Assembly: GCF_031846445.1 (NCBI RefSeq)
Contig: NZ_JAVRHR010000003.1
Span: forward strand, 1 to 64,000
Direction of reading: 5' to 3'
DNA: 64,000 nt
Source of the DNA: Croceitalea rosinachiae
GTDB taxonomy: Bacteria > Bacteroidota > Bacteroidia > Flavobacteriales > Flavobacteriaceae
Shown here: positions 10,142-20,700 of the stretch, piece by piece
Position numbering within the stretch: position 1 is the stretch's first letter
How the letters are laid out: each line of letters begins with the position of its first letter
Notes under the pieces: generated by a model
Seen by the model: the letters and a program-made list of their open reading frames with translations, nothing else
Told to the model about the DNA's origin: nothing
Database searches by the model: none
Made by a program: the position numbers and the translations under genes

Positions 10142-11049
10142 TGTCGTTTTTAAATACGAGACACAAGAAAAAATCATTCACACTTACAACACTACTGTTA
10201 AGTGTACTACTACTATTGCTTTTTTATATAGGATTGACCTATTTAGATCCACCTGAAGAAAGTGGAATTGCTGTTAATTTTGGTACTATGGATTTTGGCA
10301 GTGGTAATAAACAGCCAAAACAGAAAATTAAGTCTGAGCCTTTAGATATTCCAAAACCGCCCGAAGAAAAGAAGGAAGTTCAAGAAGAGGTAAAAGAAGT
10401 TGTAGAAGAAAAAATTGCGGAAGAAAAGGAGTTAAAAGAACAACCCACCGAAAAAGTATTGACTCAAGAGAGTGAGGAGTCTATAAAAATCAGACAGCAA
10501 AAAGAAGCTAAGCGCAGGGCAGATGCTGCGGCAGCTATAGCAAAAGCAGAGGCAGATAGAAAAGCGCAAGAAGAACGCGAAGCTGAAGAACGTCTAAAGC
10601 GAGAACAGGAAGCCAAAAAGAAAAAATTAGACGCCATGATGGGTGGTATCGGAAAATCAGATGGAACCGAATCAGGTAGTGAGGGTGATGATAACCAAGT
10701 TGGAGATAAAGGCCAACCCAGTGGCAATCCTTATGCGACTACATACTACGGTGCACCAGGTAGCGGAAGTGGAACAGGGGGCTATGGACTAAATGGACGC
10801 TCATTGGTCACTAAAGGCAAAGTGCAACAAGAATGTAATGAAGATGGCAGGGTAGTGGTAAAGATTGTGGTTGATAGAAATGGAAAGGTTATTAAAGCTA
10901 CTCCGGGTGTAAAAGGAACCACAAATAATGCACCTTGTCTTCTTGAGCCCGCCCGTAAAACCGCTTTTATGCACAAATGGAACTTAGATGCCAATGCCCC
11001 CTCAAAGCAAGTCGGCTTTGTAGTGGTCAATTTTAAATTAGGACAGTAG
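10141..11049 (+). CDS. tonB: TonB-like energy transducer
   Basis: 302 aa. Spans the periplasm and couples the ExbBD motor to outer-membrane receptors. An N-terminal membrane anchor lies at residues ~14-34. A Pro/Lys/Glu-rich stretch (about 55-115) is followed by a strongly charged Ala/Glu/Lys/Arg helix, probably coiled coil (about 115-165). A Gly/Ser linker (about 175-220) leads to a C-terminal TonB-like domain with the VVVDRNGKVIKA motif. The start overlaps the exbD stop and the stop overlaps the folC start, so all four genes are co-translated. TolA-like function is an alternative, but the linkage favours TonB. Confidence 0.87.
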   Translation: MSFLNTRHKKKSFTLTTLLLSVLLLLLFYIGLTYLDPPEESGIAVNFGTMDFGSGNKQPKQKIKSEPLDIPKPPEEKKEVQEEVKEVVEEKIAEEKELKEQPTEKVLTQESEESIKIRQQKEAKRRADAAAAIAKAEADRKAQEEREAEERLKREQEAKKKKLDAMMGGIGKSDGTESGSEGDDNQVGDKGQPSGNPYATTYYGAPGSGSGTGGYGLNGRSLVTKGKVQQECNEDGRVVVKIVVDRNGKVIKATPGVKGTTNNAPCLLEPARKTAFMHKWNLDANAPSKQVGFVVVNFKLGQ

Positions 11050-12260
11050 TGACCTATAAAGAAGCACTAGATTGGATGTTTTCCCAACTTCCAATATATC
11101 AACAAAAGGGAAGTTCCGCTCTTAAAAACAAGCTTGACAATATTGTAAACTTTGCCCATCAATTGGGTAATCCTGAAAAAAAGTTTAAAAGTATTCATGT
11201 TGCAGGAACTAATGGAAAAGGTTCGAGTTGTCATATGCTCGCCTCCATTTTGCAAGAAGCAGGATACAAAGTAGGGCTTTATACTTCACCTCATTTAAAA
11301 GACTTTAGAGAGCGAATAAAAATAAATGGAAAGAAGGTTCATAAAGAATTTGTTAAAGATTTTATTGAAACACACCGACCTTTTTTTGAATACAACCAGC
11401 TTTCTTTTTTTGAGATGACCGTTGGTATGGCATTTGACTTTTTTGATAAAGAAAAAGTTGATATTGCAGTCATTGAAGTTGGATTGGGTGGGCGCTTAGA
11501 TTCCACAAATATTATTAGTCCTGAAGTTTCATTGATAACAAATATTGGTTTTGACCACACTGATATTTTGGGAAACACTATAGAAAAGATTGCTATGGAG
11601 AAGGCGGGTATCATAAAACGAAATACGCCTATTGTCATTAGTGAAAGGCAGCCTCAAACAGAAATGATTTTTAAACTGATAGCAAATCAATTAAAGACCA
11701 ACATTATTTTTTCGGATGAAAAAAAGCATGATTCATATAGTACCGATTTGTTAGGTAGCTACCAGCATCAAAACATAAAAGGAGTTGTAACGACATTAGA
11801 TCAGTTAAAGGAATTTAAAATAACCTCCGGGCATATAAAAAAGGGTCTTTCCACTGTTGTCTCTAATACAGAGCTTTTGGGAAGATGGCAAATATTACAG
11901 CAAAAACCAACAGTAATATGCGACACGGCACACAATAAAGAAGGATTGACTTTGGTGCTGAAGCAACTTTTAAAGCAAAAATTTGAAGAGTTACATTTAG
12001 TCCTTGGTTTTGTTAGTGATAAGAATTTAAGTGATATTTTGCCTTTATTTCCTAAAAATGCCAATTATTATTTTGTCAAGCCTAATGTTCCTAGAGGATT
12101 AGATTCAAAAGACTTAAAAATTTTGGGTGAAGTGTATGGTTTGAAAGGGAAAGCCTATAGTTCTGTAGAAAAAGGATTGGATAAGGCAAAATCAAACGCT
12201 AAAAAGAAAGATTTTATCTATGTTGGCGGTAGCACTTTTGTAGTCGCAGAAGTAGTTTAA
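11049..12260 (+). CDS. folC: Folylpolyglutamate synthase / dihydrofolate synthase
   Basis: 403 aa Mur-ligase-family ATPase that adds glutamate to dihydropteroate and to folates. The P-loop AGTNGKGSSCHM is at about residue 52, followed by the family motif TSPHLKDFRERI and the Mg/ATP segment EVGLGGRLDSTN. The C-terminal domain begins near residue 285 (CDTAHNKEG). GTG start at 11049, overlapping the TAG of tonB by one base; no ATG nearby fits as well. Its place at the end of an ExbBD-TonB operon recurs in Flavobacteriaceae and is probably historical rather than functional. Confidence 0.94.
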   Translation: MTYKEALDWMFSQLPIYQQKGSSALKNKLDNIVNFAHQLGNPEKKFKSIHVAGTNGKGSSCHMLASILQEAGYKVGLYTSPHLKDFRERIKINGKKVHKEFVKDFIETHRPFFEYNQLSFFEMTVGMAFDFFDKEKVDIAVIEVGLGGRLDSTNIISPEVSLITNIGFDHTDILGNTIEKIAMEKAGIIKRNTPIVISERQPQTEMIFKLIANQLKTNIIFSDEKKHDSYSTDLLGSYQHQNIKGVVTTLDQLKEFKITSGHIKKGLSTVVSNTELLGRWQILQQKPTVICDTAHNKEGLTLVLKQLLKQKFEELHLVLGFVSDKNLSDILPLFPKNANYYFVKPNVPRGLDSKDLKILGEVYGLKGKAYSSVEKGLDKAKSNAKKKDFIYVGGSTFVVAEVV

Positions 12261-12301
12261 TTTTTTCTGTTATTTTCTTTTAGGTAAAGAAAAAATGGTG
12301 C

Positions 12302-12309
12302 TATATTTG
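12302..12309 (+). promoter_or_regulatory. tRNA-Val promoter, -7 element
   Basis: TATATTTG, an exact TAnnTTTG match 26 bp upstream of the mature tRNA 5' end. Confidence 0.5.
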
Positions 12310-12335
12310 CACTCCTTATTTGAGAAATCAAATTA

Positions 12336-12410
12336 GGGCGCTTAGCTCAGTTGGTTCAGAGCACCTCGTTTACACCGAGGGGGTCGGGGGTTCGAATCCC
12401 TCAGCGCCCA
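12336..12410 (+). tRNA. tRNA-Val (anticodon UAC)
   Basis: Cloverleaf read by eye. The 7-bp acceptor stem is GGGCGCT/AGCGCCC. The anticodon stem CCTCG/CGAGG encloses the 7-nt loop TTTACAC, with anticodon TAC at 12371-12373. The T arm has GGGTTCGAATCCC. 75 nt with the discriminator A; CCA is not encoded. Confidence 0.96.
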
Positions 12411-12418
12411 CAGTAAAT

Positions 12419-12455
12419 AAAAATCCTGTACAACTTGTATTAGGATTTTTTTGTT
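12419..12455 (+). terminator. Rho-independent terminator after tRNA-Val
   Basis: Nine-bp stem AAAAATCCT / AGGATTTTT with an inner TACAA/TTGTA extension, followed by a T-rich run. Placed 9 nt after the tRNA. Confidence 0.75.
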
Positions 12456-12568
12456 TTGTCTAGTCAGACAGTTCACAGATTTTCATCTGTAGAATCAATA
12501 CCTTTAAATTGAGATAAATGGTTTGCGTTTTTTTATCTAAGTGATTGTGATTTTGGGCGGTCTTTTGA

Positions 12569-15500
12569 TTACCCCTTTTTTATTTCAACAAATTGCAGGT
12601 AGTCCGAATTTTTGGCAATAATAAAATAGTTTTTGCCTTTAATATTAATTTTGGCCATGTCCTTTACGTCGCCATTGGCGTAAAAACCACTTTTTCTAGA
12701 GGTTATAGGTTCAAAATCACCCTTTCCATCTCCTAGCAATAAAATTCCATTGCTCGCATCATTTCGCGGTGTTTCAACTTCTGAACCGTAAAGATTTCCA
12801 ACAGCCAAGAAATCTAAATTACCATCTTCATCAAAATCTTCGATAGCAATTTGATTGATAGACGAAAGTTGTGCCAAATTTGGAAGCTTATGGAAAACGA
12901 ACTTGCCATCTTTATTCTCCATATAGATACTTTCAAATGATTTCACCTGATAATGCAAAGATTCTTCCAGTACATCTTCGGTATAGACATCACTTAAAGT
13001 GGCGTTCGAAAAAGATTCATAGTCTTTAAATTTCTCTTTGATTCCAGGCATTTGTTGCGAAGTGCATTCTCGGCCTCTTACGGGAAACTTTTCCCCTTCA
13101 TTGTAATAACTCAATACAATATCATTTGTGTTATTGTTATCAAAATCATTAAAATAAATATCAAAGGTTTCCTTTTCATTGGCCTTATACTTATAGTTGA
13201 GGCCCAAATTGCCAACTATGTAGTCAGTATCTCCATCATTATCAAAATCACCATCTTTGATACTAAACCACCATCCTCTCGAATCATCTGTGCCAACTTG
13301 TTGAGATATGTCCTTGAAGTACCCTTCATCATTCTTTAATATTGTTACGGGCATCCATTCACCTGTCAAAATTAAGTCGGTCCACCCGTCATTGTCAAAG
13401 TCAGTCCAAAGCGCATCCGTTACCATTCCAATTTTTTCTAAAAAGGGAGCTATTTTTTGAGTAGCATCTACAAATTTAACTTCATCGCTTGTACTTATAT
13501 TTTCTAAAATGTAGCTACTAGCAGGAGCGGGATAATTACCGGGAACCAACCGGCCTCCAACAAATAGATCTAAATCACCATCTTTATCATAATCGTAGCT
13601 ATGAACCCTTGAGGCACTAGTAATCATTTCTGGTAAGGCTTTTTCCAATTTCTCAAAATTACCCTTACCGTCATTACTATAAATGCGATCCTGTAACGCT
13701 TTTGAATCAGTAGTAAATTCGTTACCTCCACTGGTAATATAAATATCGTTATCACCATCATTATCGGCATCAAAAATATGAATACCCATATCTTCAGAGC
13801 CAATGTCTAAGGCAAAAGCTTCGATTTTAGCCTTTTCAAATCCGTTTTGGGTTTGGTAGTAAGCGGTAGTCAGATTCAAAGAGGACCCTCCAATTACAAA
13901 ATCATCAATATGGTCACCATTAAGATCCCCAACAGCTATATTAGGGCCAAACCTTGATGTAGCGTGTGGTAGCAGTATTTCTTTAACAAAATCATTGTAG
14001 ATGTTTTCTATTTGCCTATGATTAACCACTATTGATTTGTCTTTTACCGTTTCAAAAATGTTTTCAGACTTTATTTGGATTGGTTTATTATTTTCAGCAG
14101 CGTCTGAGTACTTTACCGTCACCAAGGCATTAATTTTAATATCTGTCAAGACTTGAGTTTTACTATCAGGCCAGATCACTTTTACGGAATCAATTTGTGT
14201 AGTTTTTCCTAATCCGAAATGTATTTTTGGTGCTACGGAAGATTGGAATCCCCTGGTCATCGTCAATTCTTGATACTGTTGTAGGCCATTGGCAAATAAA
14301 GTGGTTTTTGTACCAATCCCTAATGGATTTTCGGTAGTTCCTTTAAAATCAATGGTCAAGTGATTATTAGTAATTGAACTTTTATTTTCAAATACAGATG
14401 CAACATCATCAATGTTATTGGTCACAATTTCTAAATCACCGTCGTTGTCTAAATCAACATAAAGGCTTCCATTGGAGAAACCCCTATGCTCAATGCCCCA
14501 TTCTTTATTCATGCGACTAAAAGTGAGGTCTTTATTATTTTTAAAAGCATAATTGTCAATTTTCTCCGAAGGTATTGACAAGCTCTTTTGTAATGTACTG
14601 TCTTTTGGCAATCCTTTTTTTTCAATTTCTTTAAAAAAGTCTCGATTGTTGATTTCACGCCTTGTTCCGTTAGAAATGAAAATATCTTTCCAGCCATCAT
14701 TATCTAAATCGGCAATCAAAGGTCCCCAGCTCCAATCTGTTGAAGAGACTCCTGCAATTCTTGATACATTACTGAAATCAGGCAATGAATCTAATAGGTT
14801 TCCATTGTTCATTTGAAGGCTATTCTGCATGTATTGATAATTAAACCCTGCATTGACGGTGCTCCAAAACAAATCGGGGTTCATACTGGCCATATTAGCT
14901 TTTGATCTTCTATTGATTTGGGCGGTCATATCAACTTGAAGAATATCGAGTAAGTTGTCATTATTAAAATCGGCAATATCTACACCCATGCCATAAAAAG
15001 AAGTATTTTTCATCGATAATAGCGAAACTTCTGAAAAGGTGCCATCTTGGTTATTTGAGAAATAGTAATCGGGTGTACTAAAATCATTAGAAACATAAAG
15101 GTCTGACCATCCATCTTGATTCAAATCTCCTACAGTTGCACTTAAAGAAAGTCCGAAGGTTTTTAGGCCTGCTTCTTTGGTAACATCTGTAAAGGTGTCT
15201 CCATCATTTCTAAATAGACGGTCTGTTTCAAGTGGCTTTGGCGATAATTTCTTAAAAGCATAATAGTAATTAGGTGCATCGAATGGTGTTGGAGGATAAT
15301 TTGCCACATATAAATCTAAATCACCATCACGGTCATAATCAAAAAAAGTAGATTGAACGCTATTGCTTGGGTCAGCGATGTTATATTTTTTTGCCTGTTC
15401 AGAGAAAGTATTATCGCCATTATTGATAAACAATTGATTCTCTTTTGGTCCAAATTTTCCACCTACCGAAACATAAATATCTAGAAAACCATCATGGTTT

Positions 15501-15886
15501 ACGTCACTCATTGTAGTGCCAGTGTACCATCTATTATCTCCAGAAACTCCTGCAGAATCTGAAATATCTTCGAACTTCAGATTTCCTTTGTTGAGGTAGA
15601 GCTTATTGGGTACCATATTACCTGTGAAATATAAATCTGTTAACCCATCATTGTTAATGTCTCCTGCAGAAACACCACCACCCATATAGATATATGAATA
15701 GGTAAAGTAATTTAGCGAGTCATTTTCTGTAAGTCTGTTTGAAAAGTCTATTCCTGTATTCTTCTTATTCAGTTTGTTGAAAATAGTGTTTTCTGAACTG
15801 ATTTTTTGCTTCATTCCGTTTTTGCAATTGACGAGAAAAATGGAGGTGAAAACAACGAATAAGGTTTTGTAAAATATCAATTTCAT
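12569..15886 (-). CDS. FG-GAP/VCBS-repeat lipoprotein with ASPIC/UnbV domain
   Basis: About 1105 aa from the ATG at 15886; a TTG five codons upstream is less likely because the signal peptide begins at this ATG (MKLIFYKT). The signal ends in a lipobox (FLVNC), so it is a lipoprotein, probably surface-exposed. At least 13 repeats of the type D-x-[DN]-x-D-G-x-x-D (such as DINNDGLTDLYF and DYDRDGDLDLYV) form a Ca-binding beta-propeller. An ASPIC/UnbV-like domain (about 510-600) divides the repeats into two sets. Proteins of this architecture are often encoded beside SusC/SusD in Bacteroidota and probably bind the same substrate. A strong terminator separates it from susD upstream. Exact ligand unknown. 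Confidence 0.88.
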   Translation of the reverse strand: MKLIFYKTLFVVFTSIFLVNCKNGMKQKISSENTIFNKLNKKNTGIDFSNRLTENDSLNYFTYSYIYMGGGVSAGDINNDGLTDLYFTGNMVPNKLYLNKGNLKFEDISDSAGVSGDNRWYTGTTMSDVNHDGFLDIYVSVGGKFGPKENQLFINNGDNTFSEQAKKYNIADPSNSVQSTFFDYDRDGDLDLYVANYPPTPFDAPNYYYAFKKLSPKPLETDRLFRNDGDTFTDVTKEAGLKTFGLSLSATVGDLNQDGWSDLYVSNDFSTPDYYFSNNQDGTFSEVSLLSMKNTSFYGMGVDIADFNNDNLLDILQVDMTAQINRRSKANMASMNPDLFWSTVNAGFNYQYMQNSLQMNNGNLLDSLPDFSNVSRIAGVSSTDWSWGPLIADLDNDGWKDIFISNGTRREINNRDFFKEIEKKGLPKDSTLQKSLSIPSEKIDNYAFKNNKDLTFSRMNKEWGIEHRGFSNGSLYVDLDNDGDLEIVTNNIDDVASVFENKSSITNNHLTIDFKGTTENPLGIGTKTTLFANGLQQYQELTMTRGFQSSVAPKIHFGLGKTTQIDSVKVIWPDSKTQVLTDIKINALVTVKYSDAAENNKPIQIKSENIFETVKDKSIVVNHRQIENIYNDFVKEILLPHATSRFGPNIAVGDLNGDHIDDFVIGGSSLNLTTAYYQTQNGFEKAKIEAFALDIGSEDMGIHIFDADNDGDNDIYITSGGNEFTTDSKALQDRIYSNDGKGNFEKLEKALPEMITSASRVHSYDYDKDGDLDLFVGGRLVPGNYPAPASSYILENISTSDEVKFVDATQKIAPFLEKIGMVTDALWTDFDNDGWTDLILTGEWMPVTILKNDEGYFKDISQQVGTDDSRGWWFSIKDGDFDNDGDTDYIVGNLGLNYKYKANEKETFDIYFNDFDNNNTNDIVLSYYNEGEKFPVRGRECTSQQMPGIKEKFKDYESFSNATLSDVYTEDVLEESLHYQVKSFESIYMENKDGKFVFHKLPNLAQLSSINQIAIEDFDEDGNLDFLAVGNLYGSEVETPRNDASNGILLLGDGKGDFEPITSRKSGFYANGDVKDMAKINIKGKNYFIIAKNSDYLQFVEIKKG

Positions 15887-15933
15887 ACTACAATTTTGCA
15901 AATACTAATTTAGCTCAATGCAAAGTCATAAAC

Positions 15934-15964
15934 AAAAAAACAGGGCACTTATGAGATGCCCTGT
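15934..15964 (-). terminator. Rho-independent terminator after susD
   Basis: Perfect 8-bp stem ACAGGGCA / TGCCCTGT with a 9-nt loop, followed on the minus strand by seven T residues. It lies between the SusD stop (16014) and the FG-GAP gene start (15886), so read-through to that gene should be limited. Confidence 0.85.
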
Positions 15965-16013
15965 TCCGTTGCAGCTAAACTTAAACTAATAATAACTCAA
16001 CTAAACTTAATTC

Positions 16014-17762
16014 TTAATAACCGGGGTTTTGTGATAAAATACCACCGCTTAAACCAATAGCATCAACCGGTATAGGTATTAAATCATACGTGGTTGTATA
16101 AGGTCCGACTTTAGGACCAAAATTGGTTATGGTTCGTGTTTCGTTAGCATAATAGTCAGGAAGAACCGTTGTTGTTACCCCCCATCTTCTTAGGTCAAAT
16201 GTACGATGGCCTTCCATGCCCAATTCAACACGACGTTCAAAACGAACAGCAGCTCTTGCAAAAGAAGCATCAGGGAATGAGGCGTAGGTGCCAACCTGAT
16301 AGTTAGCAGCAGGCCCGCTACCATCAACAGCCTGAACTACAGTAGTATTTGCAGCACGATCTCTAACTTCATTTACATAAGTCAATGCCGAAGCTAAATC
16401 ACCTGTTTCAACGGCCGCTTCAGCAGCCATTAAAAGCACGTCTGCATAACGGATAATATTATAGTTAACACCAGAATGTTCTTGGCCCCAAGCACCAGAT
16501 CCACGATTTGTGCCTACTTCACTTTCTTGATAGACATTCTTTTTTGGGAGATATGGGCCAGATAAATCGGTAAATCCAGCTCTAATCCATTCTTTACCAA
16601 CGTGTTCTCCAAAGCCATTAAAATCAATGCCTCGTCTACCTACAGTATAATCCAATCTAGGGTCTACTGGTGTTGTGGTGTCTGGTGTGAACGCTTCATC
16701 ACTATTGATGCCATAATCATTCAAGAAATCTGAATCATTAAAGGTGTCTAATAATGGTAGTCCATTTGCATCAACTCTAAACGCATTGGCTAAATCAATA
16801 GTTGGTTGGTAGAACCCACAGCAAGAGCCGAATGGTCCCCCACCTGGGAAGTTTAAAGTTCCGCCTATATTCCCATTAAAAGATTGCCCATCATCTGCAG
16901 CAAACTGAATAGCGAATACAGATTCTGAACTATTCTCACCAGCTGCATTAAAATTGTTAAGGTATTCAGCATTCAATGCGAATTCACCGCTATTAATTAC
17001 GGCGGTTAACTCTGTTAACGCATTTGCCCAGTCAGATTGGTATAAGTGCGCCTTACCCAAATACGCTCTAGCCACCATTACTGTGGGTCTACCCGGATCT
17101 GATTGTGTGGCCGGTAGATTTTCTGCAGCAAATTGAAAATCCGCTTCTACTTGTTCCCAGGCTGGGCTATTGACAAATGAAGTAACAGCGGTTCCTTCAA
17201 CATTAGGCTGATTAAATTCTTGTGCATCATAATTTTCAACAGAAATTAATGCGACGTTACCGAAAATTTTAATCAATTCAAAGTAGAAATGCCCACGTAA
17301 AAATCGTGCTTCCCCTTCTTGAGCGGTAATAGCATCAGCATCACTTGGTAATAAAGCCTCTCTATCAATACCTGCTATAACTGAAAGGGCTGCATTGGCC
17401 CTGTTCACACCGGCATATAAGGCTTGAAATTTTGCTCTGAAATAACCATTTGAAGTTTGAATGTCGTTAATCTCAATTTGAAGCAGCTCTCCTTGGTCAC
17501 CATCAGTACTCCCTTTATGGGCATCATCTGACATGACATCGAGCCACCAGTTATCACCACCTCGGCCAAAACCATTTCCGGCAGCATTATTTCGCTGCCC
17601 ATCCAATACCGAATAGGCACCTGTAAGTAATAAATCCACTCCTGCTGGATTTGCTAAAGTTTCATCGCTTAACGCCCCTACAGCGGGTGTTGTCGAAAAG
17701 TCATCACCACATGAAATTGCGGTAAAAACTGCTAGAATACAATAAATAAATTTCTTTTTCAT
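16014..17762 (-). CDS. SusD/RagB-family nutrient-binding lipoprotein
   Basis: 582 aa. Surface lipoprotein that closes over its SusC partner and captures a glycan or other large nutrient. The signal peptide has lipobox AISCGDD (Cys19). The SusD N-terminal TPR-like region follows, with recognisable stretches such as the SusD-type EARFLRGHFYFELIKIFG and the C-terminal RRVELGMEGHRTFDLRRWG. The protein ends in the characteristic ILSQNPGY. Its ATG is only 5 bp after the SusC stop, so the two are co-transcribed. The substrate cannot be told from sequence; context suggests a sugar acid or oxidised saccharide. Confidence 0.95.
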   Translation of the reverse strand: MKKKFIYCILAVFTAISCGDDFSTTPAVGALSDETLANPAGVDLLLTGAYSVLDGQRNNAAGNGFGRGGDNWWLDVMSDDAHKGSTDGDQGELLQIEINDIQTSNGYFRAKFQALYAGVNRANAALSVIAGIDREALLPSDADAITAQEGEARFLRGHFYFELIKIFGNVALISVENYDAQEFNQPNVEGTAVTSFVNSPAWEQVEADFQFAAENLPATQSDPGRPTVMVARAYLGKAHLYQSDWANALTELTAVINSGEFALNAEYLNNFNAAGENSSESVFAIQFAADDGQSFNGNIGGTLNFPGGGPFGSCCGFYQPTIDLANAFRVDANGLPLLDTFNDSDFLNDYGINSDEAFTPDTTTPVDPRLDYTVGRRGIDFNGFGEHVGKEWIRAGFTDLSGPYLPKKNVYQESEVGTNRGSGAWGQEHSGVNYNIIRYADVLLMAAEAAVETGDLASALTYVNEVRDRAANTTVVQAVDGSGPAANYQVGTYASFPDASFARAAVRFERRVELGMEGHRTFDLRRWGVTTTVLPDYYANETRTITNFGPKVGPYTTTYDLIPIPVDAIGLSGGILSQNPGY

Positions 17763-17767
17763 TTTTT

Positions 17768-20700
17768 TTACATTTTTAAATTAACTCCCAAAAGAAAGAT
17801 TTGAGATAGAGGGAAAGTGTTTTGATCCACACCTAAAGTTAATGCCGTATTAGCAGGTGAACCATTTACATTCGTAGGCTGTATTTCAGGATCAATGCCA
17901 TCATAGCCAGTAATGGTAAACAAGTTACTTGCGTTAATATAAAAACGCAAACTTGAAAGACCTAATTTATCAGTAATTTGATCTGGCAAAGTATAACCGA
18001 TTACAACATTTTTAAGTCGTACAAATGATCCATCCTCAACTAAGAAAGAGTTAGGAGCAGTCTCGTTGTTCAATAGACCAAAACTTAAAGCAGGTTGAGA
18101 ACCATTGGGGTTTGTTGTTGCATTAAAAGCATCTAATACCCTTGCATTTCTGTTACCGTTAGGAAATGTTGCAAAATCCGTAAAGATTTTATCATAATTG
18201 TAAATGTCATTTCCTAAAGTTCCAGCAAAGAATGCACTGAAATCCCAGTTTTTATAATTAGCATTAAGATTTAACCCAAAAGTTGCATCTGGTATTGGAT
18301 TACCAATAAAATCTCTATCATCATCGTTGATGACCCCGTCATCATTCAAATCTCTATATCTCAAACGTCCTACTCCAGCAGCATCATTTGCAAAACCTTG
18401 GTCTGGACCAGCAGCAACTTCTGCTTCACTGCGATAGATACCGTCTGCCACCCTACCGAAGAAAGAAGATATGGGTTGACCAACTTCAGTAACGGTAATA
18501 TTACCACCTCTAAAGCCAGTGTTTCCTAGCAATGGAACATCATTGAACAAAGCAGTCACTTCGTTCTTAACAGTTGACAAGTTAAAATCTATCCCATACG
18601 AGAAATCAGCATTAGCTTGTTTCTGAAAAGAGATGTTTAAATCAATACCAGAGTTTTTAACATTTCCAGAGTTTACGAAAGGCGGAGCAGCATCGATTGC
18701 GGTGTCCCCGATAATATTTCCATTCGCTACAATTAAATCTTCTGTAGTGAGCTCATAATACTCTAATGAAATGGATAGGGCATCATCAAAAAGACCGAAT
18801 TCAGCACCTATATTTAAAGTTTCACTGGTCTCCCAACGAATGTCAGCATTTCCTACGGCACTTAGTAAAGCCCCAGTAGTGGCATTGCCGCCTCCCCCAA
18901 AGGCATAATCAGCAAGTTGATTATTAAGATTGGATTGGTTGATACCAGGGTTGCCTACTGGTAATTCTTGGTTACCCAAAGCACCCCATGAAGCTTTTAA
19001 TTTCAGTCTATTTATAATGCCATCTTGAGGAAAAAAATCTTCATTACTCATAACCCAACCTCCACTAAAGGCAGGAAAGACACCGGTTTGGTTATCACCT
19101 AGAAATCTCGAAGAGCGATCACGACGTACCGTTGCGCTTGCTAAATACTTATTCGAAAACGAATAGTTGACCGATCCAAAAATAGAAGAAAGTGTATTTT
19201 CAAAATCAAATGTATTATCAGGATCTACTATCGCCGCTCCTGACGCATTGTCTAAAAGGTAAAAATCAGGAGTTTCAAATAAGAAACCTGTTGCAGCTAC
19301 TTGTAAACTTTTTCCTGTACTTGAATTTGCTTCTAAACCAACTAAGGCATTGATAGAATGATCACCAAAAGTTTTAGAATAGTTTAAGGTGTTGGTCCAG
19401 ACCCAGTTGTAAGTTTGTTGGTTGCGCTCCGTTAAGGTGTTGGTTCCTCTAGGCTCTGGCGATTCAGGATCCGTAGCAAGAAAATCTCTACTATTTAAAT
19501 AGCTTATATCGCCACCAATGCTAGTTTTTGCTGTAAGCCCATCGGCTATATTAAGGCTGGCATAGACATCACCGATAATCCTGGTTTGTTTCAGAAAATC
19601 GTCACCATTTCTACTTAAAATAGCAACTGGATTCTCAGAATTTGACAGTCCATTTGAATTGGCGTAACCTCCGGCAAACCTGCCTAAATCGTCAAAAACA
19701 GGTACTAAAGGACTTGATCTTAGTGCAAACTGGATAGCATTGTCCACGTTTCCTTTATTATTACTAAAAGAAACATTCAAATGTTCGCCGATGGTCAATC
19801 GATCACTTACCTTGAATTCAGAATTTAAACGTACTTGAGCTCTTTTAAACCCTACATCATTAGGTATACCTTCACGATTTAAATAGCCGATAGTTGCCGA
19901 ATATTTTGAGGTTTCATTACCGTTAGAGAAGTTGGCCGTAATATTTTGTGTGGGTGCTGATCTAAATATTTCATCTAACCAGTTGGTTCCGCCAGGTTGC
20001 ACAGGTGCATTGACAGCTTCACCTGTTCCTAACAGGGAAACTCCTAATAGTTGAGAAGGAACTGTTGCTGCTCCCCCTGTTGGGAAATATTGTGGGTGCG
20101 AAATATCTGCTACGGGAGTCCCAAGACGTATGGCATCATTTGTCTGACTTTCAAAAAATACATCACCCAAAGCTTGAGCACCTAGTATATCTGGCAATCT
20201 GGTGGCTCTACTAAAACCGGTAGATACATCTAGGCTTACATTTAGTTTGTTTTGGTTATAACTACCACTTTTAGTAGTGATAATGATAACACCATTTGAT
20301 GCTCTTGCACCATAAATAGAGGCAGCGCCATCCTTAAGAACGTTAATCTGAGCAATATCCGCCGGATTGATGGTGTTCAAGATGTTTGGATCTATAGTCT
20401 GTGCTCCATCGATAATATACAAAGGATTGTTGTTGTTCGGTGTACCAAGACCGCGAATACGAACAATAGGAGGACTGCCTGGTGCTCCATTATTAATAAT
20501 ACTTACACCGGTGGCCCTACCTTCTAGAGCTTCAGCAACGTTAACAACAGGTTGCTTTGTAGCTTCAGAGACATCAACCGAAGCAACGGATCCAGTTAGG
20601 TCTCCACGGGTCTGCGTGGTATAACCAACTACTACGACTTCACTGAGTTTAGCAGCATCTTCCGCCATGGTGGCATTAATTGTTGTTTGCCCATTGATTG

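Noticed and set aside
10464..10727. 87-aa minus-strand frame rich in Ser, Ala and Phe
   Set aside because: It is the complement of the Lys/Glu/Arg-rich coiled-coil part of tonB, which gives long antisense frames by composition.
12475..12490. Small ACAGAT/ATCTGT hairpin after the tRNA-Val terminator
   Set aside because: Six-bp stem with no T-run and no gene next to it; may be chance in AT-rich sequence.
15887..15901. TTG start for the FG-GAP lipoprotein
   Set aside because: The ATG at 15886 opens directly on the signal peptide; the five extra codons add a Cys and no signal feature.
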